Source: Cereibacter_A azotoformans (GTDB lineage: Bacteria; Pseudomonadota; Alphaproteobacteria; Rhodobacterales; Rhodobacteraceae). Taken from it: DNA of 64,000 bases. This document shows, piece by piece, positions 19,381-27,542 of this stretch. Position 1 is the stretch's first letter. Each line of letters starts with the position of its first letter. The DNA is taken from NCBI RefSeq assembly GCF_003050905.1, contig NZ_QAOT01000016.1, one strand, 5' to 3'. The translations under genes and the position numbers were made by a program. A model generated the notes under the pieces. The model did not search any database and was not told the DNA's origin. It saw nothing but the letters and a program-made list of their open reading frames with translations.

Positions 19381-19410
19381 ACAGCCCACGGGTCGGCAGG
19401 CTGTCTCTGT
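19381..19410 (+). terminator. weak hairpin between convergent genes
   Basis: ACAGCC (19381-19386) pairs with GGCTGT (19399-19404), followed by CTCTGT. It lies three bases after the ArsC-like stop and before the cold-shock gene's 3' end. Confidence 0.35.
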
Positions 19411-19433
19411 AGTCTCAGGCTCGTTCTCTGGCG

Positions 19434-19640
19434 TTACAGCAGCCGCAGGTCGCCCGCAGAGGAGCGGCCATCGCGGCCGGACTGCAGCTCGTAACCGATC
19501 TTCTGGTTGTCGCTGAGGCCTTTGAGGCCGGCACGTTCCACCGCCGATATGTGGACGAACACGTCCTTGCCGCCATCATCCGGCGCAATGAAGCCAAAAC
19601 CCTTGGTGCTGTTGAACCATTTCACGGTGCCGGTCGGCAT
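19434..19640 (-). CDS. cold-shock/CspA-family RNA chaperone
   Basis: The 68-residue protein is a single cold-shock (OB-fold) domain with RNP1 (KGFGFIAPD, residues 13-21) and RNP2 (DVFVHIS, 27-33), and a C-terminus ending AGDLRLL. It should bind single-stranded RNA and melt structure during cold or stationary phase. The ATG at 19640 has GGGAGAG seven bases upstream; the frame is open far upstream, but that is leader. A leader of several hundred bases (to about 20000) is available for the structured 5' UTR typical of csp genes, though no thermometer was demonstrated. Confidence 0.92.
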   Translation of the reverse strand: MPTGTVKWFNSTKGFGFIAPDDGGKDVFVHISAVERAGLKGLSDNQKIGYELQSGRDGRSSAGDLRLL

Positions 19641-20002
19641 TCCGTCTCTCCCTTCGTCAGCCTTCACCCGGGCGACATTGCCGCGGGCCGTGCATCCAGG
19701 TTCTCCGCATCCGCCCTGGAAACAGGAAAGCGTCAGAACGTCTGTTGTCACGTGCGAAAGGATGCCAAAGCGCCAACGAAAATCAAGCAACAAAGGAAAA
19801 GTCGTGCGAAACAAGCATTTGCCCGCAGGGCGAGCAATTGCCTTCTGGTTTCCGGTCGCTGGCGGATCTGGCTTGCGTGCTCTCGATTAAAGGGCAGAAA
19901 TCCGCCGGAGGCCGCGCGACCAACTGCCGCGCGGCATGCGGCGCAGAACTCTTAATCACTTGATAAGGCGTGTCCTTGCGGGAACCCGCAATCAGAAGAG
20001 CC

Positions 20003-20022
20003 GGGGCGCGCACCGGCGCCCC
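20003..20022 (-). terminator. hairpin downstream of thrS
   Basis: GGGGCGC (20003-20009) pairs with GCGCCCC (20016-20022) around a 6-base loop. Read on the minus strand, the stem is followed by GGCTCTTCT, so it may be the second of two tandem terminators after thrS. Confidence 0.35.
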
Positions 20023-20071
20023 GAACCGGCCATCGCTCCGGCCGGGCGGAGGAAGGCCCTGGCCGATGAGG

Positions 20072-20102
20072 CCGGCATCATCCCAAGGTCGGATGATGCC
20101 GG
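20072..20102 (-). terminator. perfect 12-bp hairpin after thrS
   Basis: CCGGCATCATCC (20072-20083) and GGATGATGCCGG (20091-20102) are perfect complements around a 7-base loop, 35 bases beyond the thrS stop. No T tract follows on the minus strand. It is read as a 3' stabilising or factor-assisted termination structure. Confidence 0.5.
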
Positions 20103-20136
20103 GGGCGGATGAGCGACATCCCGCCGATGGCGGGAT

Positions 20137-22077
20137 TCAACCGGGGATGCGGGCGTCGGTGGCGAGCCTCTCGACCACCTGATCGAGGGGCGCCGACTCT
20201 GTCCGTGTCTCGCCGAGGCGGCGGACCGAGACGGTCCGGCCCTCGACCTCCTGCATCCCGATGGCGAGGATCACCGGCACCTTGCCCACCGAATGCTCAC
20301 GCACCTTGTAGTTGATCTTCTCGTTCCGGGTGTCGGCCTCGGCGCGCACGCCGCGCGCCCGAAGCGCCGCCACCACCTCGGCGACGTAGGCATCGGCGTC
20401 CGAGACGATCGAGGCCACCACCACCTGCCGCGGTGCGAGCCAGAAGGGCAGCTTGCCGGCGTAGTTCTCGATCAGGATGCCGATGAACCGCTCGAAAGAG
20501 CCGAGGATCGCGCGGTGCAGCATGTAGGGCCGGTGCTTGGCCCCATCCTCGCCGATATATTCGGCGCCGAGGCGGGTGGGCAGGTTCGGATCGACCTGGA
20601 AGGTGCCGCACTGCCATTTCCGCCCGATCGCGTCGGTCAGCTTGAAGTCGAGCTTCGGCCCGTAGAAGGCGCCTTCGCCGGGGTCGATCTCATAGGCGGC
20701 GCCCACCTTCTTGATCGCATTCTCGAGCGCGGTCTCGACCTTGTCCCACGCCTCGTCCGAACCGATGCGCACCTCGGGGCGGGTGGAGAGCTTGATCTCG
20801 AAACTGTCGAAGCCGAGATCCTTGTAGACGCTGGACAGGAGTTCGATGAAGGCCGCGCATTCGCCCTCGATCTGGTCCTCGGTGCAGAAGATGTGGGCGT
20901 CATCCTGCACGAAGCCGCGCACCCGCATCAGCCCGTGCATGGAGCCGGAGGATTCATAGCGGTGGCACGAGCCGAATTCGGCGAGCCGCAGCGGCAGGTC
21001 GCGGTAGGACTTGAGGCCCTGGTTATAGACCTGCACATGGCAGGGGCAGTTCATCGGCTTCAGCGCGTTGATGCGCTTTTCCTTGGCATGTTCTTCCTCG
21101 ACCTCGACGAGGAACATGTTCTCCTTGTAGGCCTCCCAGTGGCCCGAGGCTTCCCAGAGCTTGCGGTCCACCACCTGCGGGGTGCGGATCTCCTTGTAGC
21201 CCGCCTGCCGCAGTCGGCCGCGCATGTAGTCTTCCAGCGTGCGGTAGATCTGCCAGCCGTTCGGGTGCCAGAACACCATGCCGGGGGCCTCTTCCTGAAG
21301 ATGGAACAGCTCCATCTCCTTTCCCAGCTTGCGGTGGTCGCGCTTGGCGGCTTCTTCCAGCATGTGGAGGTAGGCCTTCAGCTCGTCGCGGGTCTTGAAG
21401 GCCACGCCGTAGATGCGCTGGAGCTGCTTGTTGTTCGAATCGCCGCGCCAGTAGGCGCCGGCCACCGACATCAGCTTGAAGGCATCCGCCGGAACCTGGC
21501 CCGTGTGCTGCAGATGCGGGCCACGGCAGAGGTCCTGCCAGTTCCCGTGCCAATACATGCGGATCTGCTGGTCGGCGGGGATCGCCTGCACCAGCTCCAC
21601 CTTGAAGTTCTCGCCGCGCGCCTCGTAATGGGCGATGGCGCGGTCGCGGTCCCACGTCTCGGTGCGCACCGCGTCGCGGGCGTTGATGATCTCCTTCATC
21701 CGCTTCTCGATCGCGCCCAGATCCTCGGGCGTGAAGGTCTCCTCGCGGTCGAAGTCGTAATACCAGCCGTTCGCGACGACCGGGCCGATGGTGACCTTGA
21801 CGTCGGGCCACAGCTCCTGCACCGCGCGGGCCATGATGTGGGCGAGGTCGTGGCGGATCAGTTCCAGCGCCTGCGCCTCGTCGGCCATGGTGTGGATGGC
21901 GATCTTCGCATCCGCCTCGATGGGCCATTGCAGGTCGTAGTGCCGGCCATCGACGCTGGCCGAGATCGCCTTCTTCCCGAGCGAGGTCGAGATCGAAGCC
22001 GCCACTTCGGCAGGGGTGATGCCGGCGGGGAACTCGCGTGCGTTGCCGTCGGGAAATGTGAGGGAAATCTGGGCCAT
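20137..22077 (-). CDS. thrS: threonine--tRNA ligase
   Basis: It charges tRNA-Thr. The 646-residue protein has the N-terminal TGS domain (ISLTFPDGNAREFPAGIT), the editing domain with HDLAHIMARAVQELWPDV (HxxxH zinc site), and the class II catalytic core including CRGPHLQHTGQVP, MNCPCHVQVYNQ and RGFVQDDAHIFC. The anticodon-binding domain follows from about residue 545 (VVVASIVSDADAYVAEVVAA). The length is standard. The ATG at 22077 has GGAGAG upstream. No T-box or other leader regulation is seen in the 150 bases before it. Confidence 0.96.
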   Translation of the reverse strand: MAQISLTFPDGNAREFPAGITPAEVAASISTSLGKKAISASVDGRHYDLQWPIEADAKIAIHTMADEAQALELIRHDLAHIMARAVQELWPDVKVTIGPVVANGWYYDFDREETFTPEDLGAIEKRMKEIINARDAVRTETWDRDRAIAHYEARGENFKVELVQAIPADQQIRMYWHGNWQDLCRGPHLQHTGQVPADAFKLMSVAGAYWRGDSNNKQLQRIYGVAFKTRDELKAYLHMLEEAAKRDHRKLGKEMELFHLQEEAPGMVFWHPNGWQIYRTLEDYMRGRLRQAGYKEIRTPQVVDRKLWEASGHWEAYKENMFLVEVEEEHAKEKRINALKPMNCPCHVQVYNQGLKSYRDLPLRLAEFGSCHRYESSGSMHGLMRVRGFVQDDAHIFCTEDQIEGECAAFIELLSSVYKDLGFDSFEIKLSTRPEVRIGSDEAWDKVETALENAIKKVGAAYEIDPGEGAFYGPKLDFKLTDAIGRKWQCGTFQVDPNLPTRLGAEYIGEDGAKHRPYMLHRAILGSFERFIGILIENYAGKLPFWLAPRQVVVASIVSDADAYVAEVVAALRARGVRAEADTRNEKINYKVREHSVGKVPVILAIGMQEVEGRTVSVRRLGETRTESAPLDQVVERLATDARIPG

Positions 22078-22230
22078 GGCTGGCTCTCCTCGTCGGTTTG
22101 GCGCCTACGATTGCGCCCGGTTGCGGGTTATGGTCGCCCGCTTCTGCGCCGCACGTCGGGGAAAGTCAACGCACCCGAGGTGGCCTGCTGTGGCGGGCTT
22201 TGCTAAGGCTGGGCGCAAAGGAGGTGCCCC

Positions 22231-22977
22231 ATGCCAGACCCGAGCTTTCTCGTGACCCCCGAACATCGCCGCATCGCCTACCGTCTCACCGACGGCGAAG
22301 GGCCGGCGGTGGTCTTCTGCGGCGGCTTCAAGTCGGACATGGAGGGGACGAAGGCGCTGCATCTGCAACGCTGGGCCGAGCAGACGGGCAGGGCGTTCCT
22401 GCGCTTCGATTATTCCGGCCACGGATCCTCGGAGGGCGCCTTCCTCGAAGGCGCCATCGGCGACTGGTTCGAGGATGCCCGCGCCGCCTGCGGCCTGCTG
22501 GCGGGGCCGCTCGTTCTGGTGGGCTCGTCGATGGGCGGGTGGATCTCGCTCCTCCTTGCCCGCGCGATGCCGGAGCGGATCGCAGGGCTTGTCGGCATTG
22601 CCGCAGCCCCCGATTTCACCGAGGACAGCATGTGGGCAGGCTTTTCCGAGGCGCAACGCGCGGCGTTGCAGCGCGACGGGCAGGTGACGTTGCCTTCGGA
22701 CTATTCCGATGAGCCCTACATCATCACGCGCCGCCTGATCGAGGAGGGGCGCGGGCGCCTCGTGCTGCGCGATCCGCTCGACCTGCCGTTCCCGGTGCGG
22801 CTGCTGCAGGGCACCGCGGATACGGATGTTCCGCCCTCGGTCGCGCTCCGGCTGCTGGATCATGCGACGGGGCCGGACATCCGCCTCACGCTGGTCAAGG
22901 GGGCGGACCACCGATTCTCGACGCCCGAATGCCTGACGATGATCGAGGATGCGGTGGGGCAGGTTCTCGGCCGGTGA
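22231..22977 (+). CDS. alpha/beta hydrolase
   Basis: A 248-residue cytoplasmic alpha/beta-hydrolase fold enzyme. The nucleophile elbow is GSSMGGW (Ser near residue 92), the oxyanion region is FCGGFKSDMEG near residue 30, the acid is probably the Asp in GTADTDVPP, and the catalytic His is in GADHRFST near the C-terminus. It resembles the ABHD10-like group of carboxyl/thioesterases, but the substrate cannot be named. AAGGAGG precedes the ATG by six bases. It is convergent with phaZ across a strong hairpin. Confidence 0.85.
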   Translation: MPDPSFLVTPEHRRIAYRLTDGEGPAVVFCGGFKSDMEGTKALHLQRWAEQTGRAFLRFDYSGHGSSEGAFLEGAIGDWFEDARAACGLLAGPLVLVGSSMGGWISLLLARAMPERIAGLVGIAAAPDFTEDSMWAGFSEAQRAALQRDGQVTLPSDYSDEPYIITRRLIEEGRGRLVLRDPLDLPFPVRLLQGTADTDVPPSVALRLLDHATGPDIRLTLVKGADHRFSTPECLTMIEDAVGQVLGR

Positions 22978-23000
22978 TCCGCGGCCGGGACTTGCGAGAA

Positions 23001-23020
23001 GGGCGCCCCGCGGGGCGCCC
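23001..23020. terminator. hairpin between convergent hydrolase and phaZ
   Basis: GGGCGCCCC (23001-23009) and GGGGCGCCC (23012-23020) form a 9-bp stem (the central GC bases close the loop), followed by TCATTCC. The position fits shared termination. Confidence 0.55.
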
Positions 23021-23029
23021 TCATTCCGG

Positions 23030-24301
23030 TCAGCCCGCCACGGCCGCGGGGACGATCTTGGGTTTCGGCTTGGGGGCGTTCGCGTCGATGAAGCGCAACA
23101 CCAGCGGGCGGATGTTGAGCCGCCAGCTCTTGCCCGCGAAGATGCCGTAGTGACCGGCGTCGGGCTCGAGGTGGCTCGCCTTCTTCGAGTCCGGCAGACC
23201 CGTCAGCAGGTTCAGTGCGGCGACGCACTGGCCGGGGGCCGAGATGTCGTCCTTCTCGCCCTCGACCGTCTTCACCGCCACATCGGTGATCGCGCCGATA
23301 TCCACCCGCTTGCCCGCGACGGTGAACTCGTTCTTCGCGATCTCGCGGTTCTTGAACACGCGCTCGACGGTCGAGAGGTAGAACTCGGCCGTCATGTCCA
23401 TCACGGCGAGGTATTCGTCGTAGAAGCGGTTGTGCGCGTCATGGTCCGACGCCTGCCCGCGCGCCACGCGCACGATCTGCTCGTGAAACGCCTTGGAATG
23501 GCGCTCCATGTTCATCGAGATGAAGCTCTGAAGCTGGAGGAGGCCCGGATAGACCAGCCGCCCGGCGCCCATGTACTTGAAGCCGACGCGCTGGATGGCG
23601 AGTTGCTCGAGCTGGCCCATCGTCACGCGGCGGCCGAAATCCGTCACTTCGGTCGCGGCCGCATCCGGGTCGATCGGGCCACCGATGAGCGTGAGGGTCC
23701 GCGGTTGCGCCGCCGGATCCTCGCCCGCCAGATAGGCCGTGGCGGCGAGCACGAGCGGCGCCGGCTGGCAGATGGCGATCACGTTGGTGTCGGGGCCGAG
23801 GGCGCGCATGAACTCGACGACATAGAGGGTGTAATCCTCGACGTCGAACTTGCCGCAGGACACCGGAATGTCCCGCGCATTGTGCCAGTCCGTCACATAG
23901 ACGTCGCAGTCCGGCAGCAGACTGAGCACGGTCGAGCGCAGGAGCGTCGCGTAGTGGCCCGACATGGGGGCCACCAGCAGCACCTTGCGGGCCATCGGGG
24001 GCCGGCGGCGGACGAAGAACTGTATGAGGTTGCCGAAAGGCTTTTCCACGATGGTCTTCACATCGACCAGATGGTCCTGCCCGTCCTCGCCCACGATCGA
24101 GCGGATGCCCCAGTCGGGCTTGGCGACCATCCGGGCGAAGCTGCGCTCTGTCACCTCTCCCCAGGCGGCGGTCAGCGCCAGCATGGGATTCATCGAAAGG
24201 GCAAAGAGTGGATAGGAGGCCATGGCCCTTGCGGTCGCGCCCAACCACTCGTTGGTGTTGCGCGCACTCTCCATGACGTCATAGGTTGTCATATATTTCA
24301 T
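23030..24301 (-). CDS. phaZ: intracellular polyhydroxyalkanoate depolymerase PhaZ
   Basis: It mobilises stored poly-3-hydroxybutyrate. The 423-residue product fits the PhaZ family: alpha/beta hydrolase with a cysteine nucleophile in the motif AICQPAP (residues about 176-182) in place of the usual Ser elbow, plus the conserved VYVTDWHNARDIPVS segment and the late DAGHYGIFAG motif with the catalytic His. The ATG at 24301 gives MKYMTTYDVME; the frame is open upstream into the phaC leader. It is divergent from phaC across a 101-bp region holding a PhaR-type operator, so the two are probably co-regulated. Confidence 0.93.
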   Translation of the reverse strand: MKYMTTYDVMESARNTNEWLGATARAMASYPLFALSMNPMLALTAAWGEVTERSFARMVAKPDWGIRSIVGEDGQDHLVDVKTIVEKPFGNLIQFFVRRRPPMARKVLLVAPMSGHYATLLRSTVLSLLPDCDVYVTDWHNARDIPVSCGKFDVEDYTLYVVEFMRALGPDTNVIAICQPAPLVLAATAYLAGEDPAAQPRTLTLIGGPIDPDAAATEVTDFGRRVTMGQLEQLAIQRVGFKYMGAGRLVYPGLLQLQSFISMNMERHSKAFHEQIVRVARGQASDHDAHNRFYDEYLAVMDMTAEFYLSTVERVFKNREIAKNEFTVAGKRVDIGAITDVAVKTVEGEKDDISAPGQCVAALNLLTGLPDSKKASHLEPDAGHYGIFAGKSWRLNIRPLVLRFIDANAPKPKPKIVPAAVAG

Positions 24302-24368
24302 TCGGTATCCCTGCCCGGTGGAGGCGCTGTGATCCTGCAGTTCTCCCCCCAGAGGCAGGCACACGATG

Positions 24369-24379
24369 CTGCATGGCAG
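24369..24379. promoter_or_regulatory. PhaR-type operator in the phaZ-phaC intergenic region
   Basis: CTGC-ATG-GCAG (24369-24379) is a perfect half-site pair of the CTGCN3GCAG form described for Rhodobacter/Paracoccus PhaR binding. It is 24 bases before the phaC start and 68 before phaZ, and it matches the two sites ahead of phaP. Confidence 0.65.
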
Positions 24380-24402
24380 CAAATGAGGGGGGAAAAGTCA
24401 AT

Positions 24403-26211
24403 ATGGCAACCGAAGAGCAGGCCCCGGGTTCCGTCCGCGACGCGCAGCTCGAGCGTCTGAACGCCAACCTGGCGCGCATCGACGAGTTGTCGAAGCGGCT
24501 TACGGCGGCGCTGACCCGGCGCAAGCTGTCCGACCCGGCGCTCCATGGCCCGTCCAGCGACGTGTTTCTCAAGGCGATGACCGCCTACATGGCCGAGATG
24601 ATGCAGAATCCGGCCAAGATCCTCGAGCATCAGATCAGTTTCTGGGGCAAGAGCCTGAAGCACTACGTCGAGGCGCAGCAGCAGCTCGTCAAGGGCGAGC
24701 TGAAGCCGCCGCCGGATGCGACGCCGAAGGACCGGCGCTTCTCGAACCCGCTCTGGCAGACGCATCCGTTCTTCAACTACCTCAAGCAGCAGTATCTGAT
24801 GAACGCCGAGGCGGTGCAGCAGGCCGTGGACGCGCTCGAGCAGATCGAGCCTTCCGACAAGAAGCGGGTCGAGTATTTCTCGCGCCAGATCGTCGATCTC
24901 TTCTCGCCCACCAATTTCTTCGGCACGAACCCCGACGCGCTCGAGCGCGCCATCGCGACGGATGGCGAGAGCCTCGTGCAGGGGCTCGAGAATCTGGTGC
25001 GCGACATCGAGGCGAACAACGGCGACCTGCTGGTGACGCTGGCCGACCGCGAGGCGTTCCACGTCGGCCACAACCTCGCCACGACGGAAGGCGCGGTGGT
25101 CTATCGCAACCGCATGTTCGAGCTGATCCAGTATCGCCCGACGACCGACACGGTCCACGAGACGCCGCTGCTGATCTTCCCGCCCTGGATCAACAAGTTC
25201 TACATCCTCGACCTCAAGCCGCAGAATTCGCTGCTGAAATGGCTGGTGGACCAGGGCTTCACCGTCTTCGTCGTCTCCTGGGTGAACCCCGGCAAGGGCT
25301 ATGCCGGCGTCGGCATGGATGACTACATCCGCGAGGGCTACATGCGCGCCATGGCCGAGGTGCGCTCGATCACCCGGCAGAAGCAGATCAACGCGGTCGG
25401 CTACTGCATCGCGGGCACCACGCTGACGCTGACGCTCGCGCATCTGGAAAAGGCTGGCGACGCGACCGTGCGCTCGGCCACCTTCTTCACCACGCTCACC
25501 GACTTCTCGGATCCGGGCGAGGTGGGCGTGTTCCTGAACGACGATTTCGTGGACGGGATCGAGCGGCAGGTCGCGGTGGACGGCATCCTCGACAAGACCT
25601 TCATGTCGCGGACCTTCAGCTACCTGCGCTCGAACGACCTGATCTACCAGCCCGCCATCAAGAGCTACATGATGGGCGAGGCGCCGCCGGCCTTCGACCT
25701 GCTCTACTGGAACGGCGACGGCACCAACCTGCCCGCCCAGATGGCGGTGGAATATCTGCGCGGTCTTTGCCAGCAGGACCGGCTCGCCAAGGGGAGCTTC
25801 CCGGTGCTCAGTTCGCCCGTGGGGCTTGCCGACGTGACCATCCCGGTCTGCGCCATCGCCTGCGAGACCGACCACATCGCGCCCTGGAAGAGCAGTTTCA
25901 ACGGCTTCCGGCAGTTCGGCTCCGATGACAAGACCTTCATCCTGTCCCAGTCCGGCCATGTGGCCGGGATCGTGAACCCGCCCAGCCGCAACAAGTATGG
26001 GCACTACGTCAATCCCGCGCCCCTGACCACAGCCGACGCCTTCCGGGAATCGGCCGAGTTCCATGAGGGCTCGTGGTGGCCGCGGTGGGGCGCCTGGCTG
26101 GCCGAGCGTTCGGGCAAGCGGATCAAGGCGCGCCAGCCGGGTGATTCGAAGCATCCCGAGCTTGCTCCGGCGCCCGGCACCTATGTCGTCTCTCAGCCCG
26201 AGCTGGGATGA
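24403..26211 (+). CDS. phaC: class I polyhydroxyalkanoate synthase PhaC
   Basis: It polymerises hydroxyacyl-CoA into PHA on the granule surface. The 602-residue protein has the class I pattern: PhaC N-terminal region, then an alpha/beta fold with the lipase-like box GYCIAGT, where Cys (near residue 338) is the nucleophile. The catalytic Asp is in CETDHIAPW and the His in LSQSGHVAGI. The invariant Trp region FVVSWVNPG is present. The ATG at 24403 follows GGGGGGAAAAG. It is followed by phaP and phaR, completing a phaZ/phaCPR locus. Confidence 0.96.
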   Translation: MATEEQAPGSVRDAQLERLNANLARIDELSKRLTAALTRRKLSDPALHGPSSDVFLKAMTAYMAEMMQNPAKILEHQISFWGKSLKHYVEAQQQLVKGELKPPPDATPKDRRFSNPLWQTHPFFNYLKQQYLMNAEAVQQAVDALEQIEPSDKKRVEYFSRQIVDLFSPTNFFGTNPDALERAIATDGESLVQGLENLVRDIEANNGDLLVTLADREAFHVGHNLATTEGAVVYRNRMFELIQYRPTTDTVHETPLLIFPPWINKFYILDLKPQNSLLKWLVDQGFTVFVVSWVNPGKGYAGVGMDDYIREGYMRAMAEVRSITRQKQINAVGYCIAGTTLTLTLAHLEKAGDATVRSATFFTTLTDFSDPGEVGVFLNDDFVDGIERQVAVDGILDKTFMSRTFSYLRSNDLIYQPAIKSYMMGEAPPAFDLLYWNGDGTNLPAQMAVEYLRGLCQQDRLAKGSFPVLSSPVGLADVTIPVCAIACETDHIAPWKSSFNGFRQFGSDDKTFILSQSGHVAGIVNPPSRNKYGHYVNPAPLTTADAFRESAEFHEGSWWPRWGAWLAERSGKRIKARQPGDSKHPELAPAPGTYVVSQPELG

Positions 26212-26265
26212 CCCGGCAAAAGCCTGCCGCAAGGTAAGGACTTTTCGGCCATCCGGCCAAAAATG

Positions 26266-26276
26266 CTGCGTCGCAG
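26266..26276. promoter_or_regulatory. PhaR-type operator 1 upstream of phaP
   Basis: CTGC-GTC-GCAG (26266-26276), a perfect CTGCN3GCAG site located about 20 bases upstream of the predicted -35 hexamer and 28 bases (close to three helical turns) from operator 2. Confidence 0.7.
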
Positions 26277-26285
26277 AAATCAGGC

Positions 26286-26314
26286 TTGATTTGCTGCGGC
26301 GCAGCATTTATATC
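26286..26314 (+). promoter_or_regulatory. phaP promoter with PhaR-type operator 2 in its spacer
   Basis: A -35 TTGATT (26286-26291) and a -10 TATATC (26309-26314) are separated by 17 bases. Inside that spacer lies CTGC-GGC-GCAG (26294-26304), the second PhaR-type site. A repressor bound there would block RNA polymerase directly. This fits the known PHA-responsive repression of phasin by PhaR. Confidence 0.65.
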
Positions 26315-26362
26315 CTTGTCACAGGACAACCGGGCATGAGCCCGCTCGCAGGAGACAAGGCA

Positions 26363-26812
26363 ATGACCAAGACCCCCGACTTCACCAAAGTGATGCAGGA
26401 CATGATGGCGGCTTTCCCGGTCGACTCGTCCGCGATGCAGAACGCGTTCAAGACCCAGGCCGCGATGGCCGAGAAGATGTCGAAGGTGACCCTCGAGGCC
26501 GCCGAGAAATCGACCGAGATCACCGCCAAGTGGGCCAAGGACACGATCGCCAAGTTCGGCGACCTGGCCAAGGCCAAGTCCGAACCGACCGAATATACCA
26601 AGGCTGCGACGGACTTTGCGTCGGCCGCCGCCGAGATGGCCGCCGAGAACCTCGCCGCCTTCGCCGAAGTGGCCAAGAAGGTGCAGATGGAGACGGTCGA
26701 GCTGATGCTGGCCGCCGGCAAGGACATGCAGGACGACGCGACCGCGGCGGTCAAGAAGGCGACCGTCGATGTGACCTCGGCCGCCAAGAAGTCCACCGCA
26801 CCGGCGAAGTGA
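26363..26812 (+). CDS. phaP: phasin PhaP (granule-associated protein)
   Basis: The 149-residue helical protein coats PHA granules and controls their size and number. It shows the phasin_2 pattern: an N-terminal FTKVMQDMMAAFPVDSSAMQ segment, long amphipathic helices rich in Ala, Lys and Glu (residues 30-135), and an Ala/Lys tail. No cysteine or tryptophan-rich core is seen. The ATG at 26363 has AGGAG nine bases upstream. It has its own promoter with two PhaR-type sites and a strong terminator, so it is made as a separate abundant transcript, as phasins are. Confidence 0.92.
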   Translation: MTKTPDFTKVMQDMMAAFPVDSSAMQNAFKTQAAMAEKMSKVTLEAAEKSTEITAKWAKDTIAKFGDLAKAKSEPTEYTKAATDFASAAAEMAAENLAAFAEVAKKVQMETVELMLAAGKDMQDDATAAVKKATVDVTSAAKKSTAPAK

Positions 26813-26855
26813 GCCGGCGCGCATCCACCCACTCCTCCCAAGGCGGATGCGCGGG

Positions 26856-26887
26856 GGGCGGGCCAAAAGCCCGCCCTTTCCTTTTTT
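26856..26887 (+). terminator. strong intrinsic terminator of phaP
   Basis: GGGCGGGC (26856-26863) and GCCCGCCC (26869-26876) make an 8-bp stem with loop CAAAA, followed by TTTCCTTTTTT. It is the best intrinsic terminator in the window. Confidence 0.9.
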
Positions 26888-26938
26888 CCGGGCCTGCCCT
26901 AGTCTTCTCTGCAACCGCACAAGAGGACAGGGTTGGGT

Positions 26939-27493
26939 ATGGCCGAGACCGACAAGCCGTTGCTGATCAAGCGCTATGCCAGTCGGCGCCTCTACAATAC
27001 CGAGACCAGCGATTACGTCACGCTCGAGGATATCGCCGGGTTCATCCGGGCGGGGCGCGAGGTCCAGATCATCGACCTGAAGTCCGGGGATGACCTGACC
27101 CGGCAATATCTCCTCCAGATCATCGCCGAGCATGAATCGAAGGGCGACAATGTCCTGCCTCTCGCGGTGCTGACCGATCTCGTCCGCAGCTACACGACCG
27201 AGGTTCAGTCCGTTGTGCCGCAGTTCCTGGCGGCCTCCTTCGAGATGCTGCGCTCGGGCCAGACCAAGATGATGGAGAATTTCAGCCAGATGTCGGGGCC
27301 GATGGCGGGGATGCCGGGCTTCGAGGCGATGCGCAAGCAGCAGGAAGCCTTCATCAAGGCGATGATGGCCTTGCCCGGCTGGACACCGCCGGCGCCGACG
27401 AGGGAAGAGACGCCCGAGGCCGGCAGCGCCGAAGAGCTGGCCCAGATCCGCAAGCAGCTCGCCGACCTGCAGAAGAAGCTCTCCAAGCTCTGA
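26939..27493 (+). CDS. phaR: PHA-responsive transcriptional repressor PhaR
   Basis: PhaR binds both DNA and nascent PHA and represses phaP and itself until polymer titrates it. The 184-residue protein starts MAETDKPLLIKRYASRRLYN, the PHB_acc_N DNA-binding domain, and continues with the PHB_acc repeat region (residues 70-115), a Met-rich stretch and a coiled C-terminus (QIRKQLADLQKKLSKL). The ATG at 26939 is used; a TTG two codons earlier (26933) is better spaced from AGAGGA and remains possible. TGC-AACC-GCA at 26910-26919, just upstream, is a looser PhaR-like site that could serve autoregulation. Confidence 0.93.
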   Translation: MAETDKPLLIKRYASRRLYNTETSDYVTLEDIAGFIRAGREVQIIDLKSGDDLTRQYLLQIIAEHESKGDNVLPLAVLTDLVRSYTTEVQSVVPQFLAASFEMLRSGQTKMMENFSQMSGPMAGMPGFEAMRKQQEAFIKAMMALPGWTPPAPTREETPEAGSAEELAQIRKQLADLQKKLSKL

Positions 27494-27505
27494 CGGCCCG
27501 GAGGC

Positions 27506-27527
27506 GCTCCGCAGGCGACTGCGGAGC
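27506..27527. terminator. hairpin between convergent phaR and aminotransferase
   Basis: GCTCCGCA (27506-27513) and TGCGGAGC (27520-27527) form a perfect 8-bp stem with a 6-base loop, 12 bases after phaR and 15 before the opposing stop. There is no T run. Confidence 0.5.
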
Positions 27528-27542
27528 CCCCGTTGGCAAGGG

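Larger units (their letters stand above)
19641..20136. other. 496-base intergenic region between cspA-like gene and thrS
   Basis: No gene is supported here. The cspA-proximal 200 bases are less GC-rich than the surroundings and probably hold the cspA promoter and 5' leader. The thrS-proximal part contains two hairpins (20003-20022 and 20072-20102). Confidence 0.5.

Noticed and set aside
20293..26307. Long open frames opposite thrS, phaZ and phaC
   Set aside because: Same high-GC shadow effect; the opposite strands encode clear, complete family members.
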